Of a DNA stretch of 30,329 nt, positions 27,577 through 30,329 are shown one piece after another. A program made the position numbers and the translations under genes. The DNA is from a virus, in IMG/VR virus record IMGVR_UViG_3300027279_000178, positions 1 to 30,329 of that record; one strand, written 5' to 3'. Within the stretch, counting starts at the first letter, position 1. Each line of letters opens with the position of its first letter. The notes under the pieces are model-generated. The model saw nothing but the letters and a program-made list of their open reading frames with translations, was not told the DNA's origin and did not search any database.

Positions 27577-28606
27577 CCTGATCCCGCCCCTACCCGACCT
27601 GGAGGAGGAGGTGGCGCGGCTCGTGGCCCTCCTGCCTGAGGGCTTCCCCGTGCGGGACCCGGACGCCTTCAGCGCCTTCGGCACCTACCTGCGCCTCGCC
27701 GCCCAGGCCTCCCTGGAGGCCCGCGCCTTCGCCCGGGCCCTGGCCCCCCAACTCCTGGTCACCCGGGCCACGGGGGCCTGGCTGGACGAGCACGCGAAGG
27801 GGATGGGCCTGGAGCGGAAGCCCGCCCGTCCCGCCCGCCTCCGCCTCCGTTGCCTGGCCTCGGCCTCGGGCACCTTCCCCCTTGGGGCCCTGGTGGGCCT
27901 GGGAGAGCTCCGCTACCGGGTGCAGGGCCCCTACGCCCCCGAGGCCCTGGTGGAAGGGGTGAGCGAGGGGGTGGGAAGCCGCTACACCCTGCCCGTGGGG
28001 GCGGTCCTCTACCCCGTGACCGTGGTGCCCGGCCTGGAGCGCCTGGAGGTGGTGGAGGTCTTGGAGGCGGGGCAGGACGGGGAGACGGACGAGGAGCTCC
28101 GGGCCCGCCTCCTCCTCTCCTGGCCCGCTCTGAGCCGGGGGAGCACCTACCACGCCTACATGAGCTGGGCCCTGGAGGTGCCCGAGGTGCGGAAGGTGAA
28201 GGTTCTGGACCAGCATCCCCGGGGCCAGGGCACCGTGGACGTGGTCATCGCCCCGGCCCGAGGCCTCCCCTCCCCTGAGCTCATCGCCCGGGTCCAGGCC
28301 CTGGTGGATGAGCGCCGCCCTGTGACCGCGGACGCCCTGGTCCGGGACCCCACCCCTAGGACCCTCAACCTCTCCCTCCGCCTGCACCGCCTGCCGGGAA
28401 GCCCGCCCCTGGAGGCCTGGCGCTCCTGGGCCCTGGACTTCCTCCACGGCCTGGGCATCGGGGAGACCTTCTGGCCCTCCCGCCTCATGGACTACCTGCA
28501 CGATCGGGGGGGTCTCGAGGCGGTGGAGGTCCTCACCCCGGCCGCCCCCGTGGTCCCGGCCCAGGACGAGCTCCTCGTCCCCGGGGAGGTGAGCGTAGTT
28601 GAGTGA
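27569..28606 (+). CDS. Baseplate J-like protein (Mu gp47)
   Basis: This 345-residue protein is a baseplate wedge component. Conserved blocks include LEARAFARALAPQLLVTRATGAWLD (written here as two parts, LEARAFARALAP and TRATGAWLDEHAKGMGLER), SGTFPLGALVGL, DGETDEELRARLLLSWP, STYHAYMSWALEVPEVRKVKV, GTVDVVIAPARGLPSPELI and VQALVDERRPVTADALV. These are diagnostic of the BaseplateJ family. The start is GTG 27569, overlapping gp46. The length is close to Mu gp47. Confidence 0.92.
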   Translation: MADLIPPLPDLEEEVARLVALLPEGFPVRDPDAFSAFGTYLRLAAQASLEARAFARALAPQLLVTRATGAWLDEHAKGMGLERKPARPARLRLRCLASASGTFPLGALVGLGELRYRVQGPYAPEALVEGVSEGVGSRYTLPVGAVLYPVTVVPGLERLEVVEVLEAGQDGETDEELRARLLLSWPALSRGSTYHAYMSWALEVPEVRKVKVLDQHPRGQGTVDVVIAPARGLPSPELIARVQALVDERRPVTADALVRDPTPRTLNLSLRLHRLPGSPPLEAWRSWALDFLHGLGIGETFWPSRLMDYLHDRGGLEAVEVLTPAAPVVPAQDELLVPGEVSVVE

Positions 28607-29261
28607 ACTCGCCGAGGCCTTCTACCGCCATCTTCTGTCCCTCCTCCCCCCGGGGCGCTACCCCCGGGAGGGCGGGGCCGCGGACGGGACGGTGCGGATG
28701 CTGGGGGCCCTGGAGGCCTCCGCCGTGGAGGAGACCCTGGCCCTCTTCCGCCAGGCCCTGCCCCAGCACGCCGAGGGGGCCTTCCTGGAGGAGGTGGGGC
28801 GGGGGAGGGGGATCTCCCGCTTCCAAGGGGAGCTGGAAGCCGCCTTCCGGAACCGGGTGGTGTATGCCGTGCGCTTCTGGCTCCTCGGGGGCACCCTGCC
28901 CGGGATGCGCCTGTGGCTGGAGGCGGCGGGCTACGAGGCCCACATCCACGAGCACTTCCAAGACGATCCCTCCATCTGGGCCGAGTTCTCCCTCTACCTC
29001 TGGCCCTACCGCCCGGAGTTCACCACGGACCGCTGGGACGACGGGGTGGGAGCGTGGGACGACGACAGCACCTGGGACTACACCCTAAACGGGGCGGAAC
29101 TTCAGCGCGTGCCGGAACTGGTCAGGGAGGTAAAGCCCGCCCACGCCCGCGTGCGGTCCATTTACTACATCCCGGGACCCCGGGACGCTTGGGACGACGG
29201 AGCGGTGTGGGATGAAGACGGCGATGTCTGGGGTCCTGAGCCCGTACAGATATACCCATAG
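28599..29261 (+). CDS. Tail protein (Mu gp48-like, DUF2313/YmfQ type) with Trp-Asp-rich tail
   Basis: This 220-residue protein links baseplate and fibre. Residues 1-130 match the gp48 family: LAEAFYRHLLSLLPPGRYPR, EETLALFRQALPQHAEGAF, FRNRVVYAVRFWLLGGTLPG and LWLEAAGYEAHIHEHF. Residues 145-215 are unusual: DRWDDGVGAWDDDSTWDYTL and DAWDDGAVWDEDGDVWG are related Trp-Asp repeats flanking a VREVKPAHARVRSIYY segment that often ends the family. The start is TTG 28599 with GGAGGT upstream, overlapping gp47; no better start is near. The acidic repeats might bind metal ions. Confidence 0.83.
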   Translation: MSELAEAFYRHLLSLLPPGRYPREGGAADGTVRMLGALEASAVEETLALFRQALPQHAEGAFLEEVGRGRGISRFQGELEAAFRNRVVYAVRFWLLGGTLPGMRLWLEAAGYEAHIHEHFQDDPSIWAEFSLYLWPYRPEFTTDRWDDGVGAWDDDSTWDYTLNGAELQRVPELVREVKPAHARVRSIYYIPGPRDAWDDGAVWDEDGDVWGPEPVQIYP

Positions 29262-29270
29262 GAGGTAAGA

Positions 29271-30210
29271 ATGCCAAGAAACTTAACACCTGAAGACCGC
29301 TGGGAGACGGATTTTGAGGTGCCCATTCCAGGCGAGCCCCGGAGAATCGGGCCGCTGGAGGTTCTGTTTCAGCGTCTTCTCAATCGCACCGAGCGGCTGA
29401 AGAACCGCACCGGGGCCATCTTGGGATTGTCCTGGGACGCCACGCCACCGGATACGATCGCGGGGCTCGCGGGGCGGGTGAGCACGCTGGAAAGCAACCA
29501 AGGAGACACGACCCTCTCCGCTCACCGCAACGCTGCAACGCTGGACCACCCCGACGGGGCAGTCACGCTTGCCAAGCTCGCCCCCGCCATCTTGGGTCAG
29601 CCCAACGGTCTTCCCTTGCTAAACAGCGCTGGGGCCCTCGCCGCCAGCGACGCATACCTGGACAGGGGGTTGTTGAACAGCGCCGTAAACTGGAGTACCC
29701 TCACCGATGCGGGCACGTATGAGGTGGCGAGCGGGGCCTTCGGAACCGGCAGCGCCAACACGCCGCCCGCCGTGGCTCAGCAGGGGCACCTGGTGGTCTT
29801 CAAAACATCGGGGGTCACCACCCAGATATACATTCCCAAAGGCAGCGACCCTGGTATTTATCGGCGGCAGTACGCCGGAGGTACCTGGTCCCCCTGGGCC
29901 ACGGCTGGTGCGGTGTACGGCTCCAACTCCAACGGCTCCTATATCCGGTTCGCGGACGGTACGCAGATTTGCTGGGCCTCTCACTCTGATTCATCGTTTA
30001 ATAGCATTGTGATAGGAAATGATACAAACTACAAATACCGCCCAAAATATTGGCTTTTCCCCGCTGCATTTGCCAATACCCCTGTTGTGACATCGTCAGG
30101 CGATATAGAGGGGGCACGAGTAGACATCCTTAACTCGTACGATATTTCAATAACTCAATGCACTATAGAAGCAGGCCAATACAACACCTCCGCCATAAAT
30201 GTAATAGGAC
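29271..30210 (+). CDS. Tail fibre with pyocin-knob domain and AT-rich receptor-binding tip
   Basis: From ATG 29271 (perfect ribosome site AGGAGG) the protein has an N-terminal attachment region with coiled coil (LEVLFQRLLNRTERLKNRTG), a repeat DGAVTLAKLAPAILG common in phage fibres, a pyocin-knob-like domain (WSTLTDAGTYEVASGAF, QIYIPKGSDPGIYRRQYAGG, TWSPWATAG) and a distal head (GSYIRFADGTQICW, YWLFPAAFANTPVVTSSG, then AINVIG). Such heads normally end within a few residues after NVIG or MAIG. The frame stays open to the window end, but beyond about 30210 it overlaps an opposing gene and no longer looks like protein. The tip (29980-30210) is much more AT-rich than the rest, which suggests transfer. 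Confidence 0.85.
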
Positions 30211-30329
30211 TTACGCAGTTGAGGCAAACTCATAGACACGATGCGCCAGGTAGGTTCGGATGGCGTCGCGAACTATCGCGGTCTTGGCCTCATACCAGCT
30301 CACCCCCGTCTTCAACCGATACAGCTCCA
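30211..30329 (-). CDS. Partial opposing gene, C-terminal end only
   Basis: On the minus strand 39 open codons run from the window edge to TAA 30213-30211. The peptide reads ELYRLKTGVSWYEAKTAIVR and then DAIRTYLAHRVYEFASTA. The pattern LYRLKTGVSWYEAKTAIVRDAI, cited here in two parts, resembles the C-terminal half of ribbon-helix-helix proteins, as found in antitoxins and small regulators, but only a fragment is visible. It points against the late operon, so it is a moron gene at the phage right end or a host gene beyond the phage end. Confidence 0.45.
   Translation of the reverse strand, partial: ELYRLKTGVSWYEAKTAIVRDAIRTYLAHRVYEFASTA

Noticed and set aside
1-30329. Transposition ends (Mu attL/attR-like A-binding sites)
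   Set aside because: I found no pair of TG/CA-terminated ends with repeated A-binding motifs; at least the left end must be outside the window.
1-30329. tRNA or rRNA genes
   Set aside because: I saw no cloverleaf with a T-loop GTTCRA context or rRNA-like sequence on either strand.

Overview
The window is most of a Mu-like transposable phage (prophage), almost certainly from Thermus or a close relative in Deinococcota. The host call is inference from very high G+C, near-complete G/C at third codon positions, frequent GTG starts with GGAGG-type ribosome sites, and one apparently leaderless gene. The phage call is direct: a Mu A-type DDE transposase, a Mu B-type AAA+ ATPase, and Mu-like head and contractile-tail genes (gp27/28/29/30, I, T, G, 36, 37, L, M, 45-48 counterparts).

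Layout. (1) 1-6222, minus strand: a late operon read leftward, holin-like gene, head protease/scaffold, decoration protein, major head protein, head-completion proteins, tail sheath and tail tube. (2) 6274-7100: repressor gene and a divergent switch with two short palindromes over the two opposing start codons. (3) 7088-14062, plus strand: early operon with a Cro-like protein, transposase, ATPase, then a tightly overlapped run of small unknown genes ending in a membrane/winged-helix protein. (4) 14031-19990, plus: second late operon with small membrane proteins, terminase small and large subunits, portal, MuF-type head protein with a C-terminal extension, two small paralogues and a terminator. 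(5) 19991-22024: a second immunity cassette (XRE repressor, divergent promoter, antirepressor-like protein), a hairpin-rich segment resembling the end of an IS200/IS605-type element, and a small helix-turn-helix gene. (6) 22025-30210, plus: third late operon with M23 endolysin, tape measure, baseplate genes and tail fibre. (7) 30211-30329: end of an opposing reading frame that probably lies outside the phage late operon.

The strongest new observation is that all three late operons begin with the same cis element: TTGACA/TAGACA, a conserved 18-bp C-rich spacer, a -10 box, an invariant AAGGTTGGGTAAGTG leader and a GC-rich 9-10 bp hairpin. It marks the dispersed late operons, one of them inverted, as a single regulon. 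Also notable are a MuF extension followed by two acidic paralogues (toxin-immunity-like), a possible nested scaffold start in the protease gene, a cluster of 14 TGGCCA palindromes near 13.2-13.65 kb, an antisense promoter under the repressor, and two tiny genes that each look broken by one base in a homopolymer.

Limits: the left and right transposition ends were not identified; the tail chaperones expected between tube and tape measure are not in the window and may lie left of base 1. All family assignments come from reading motifs, gene order and lengths, without database searches.
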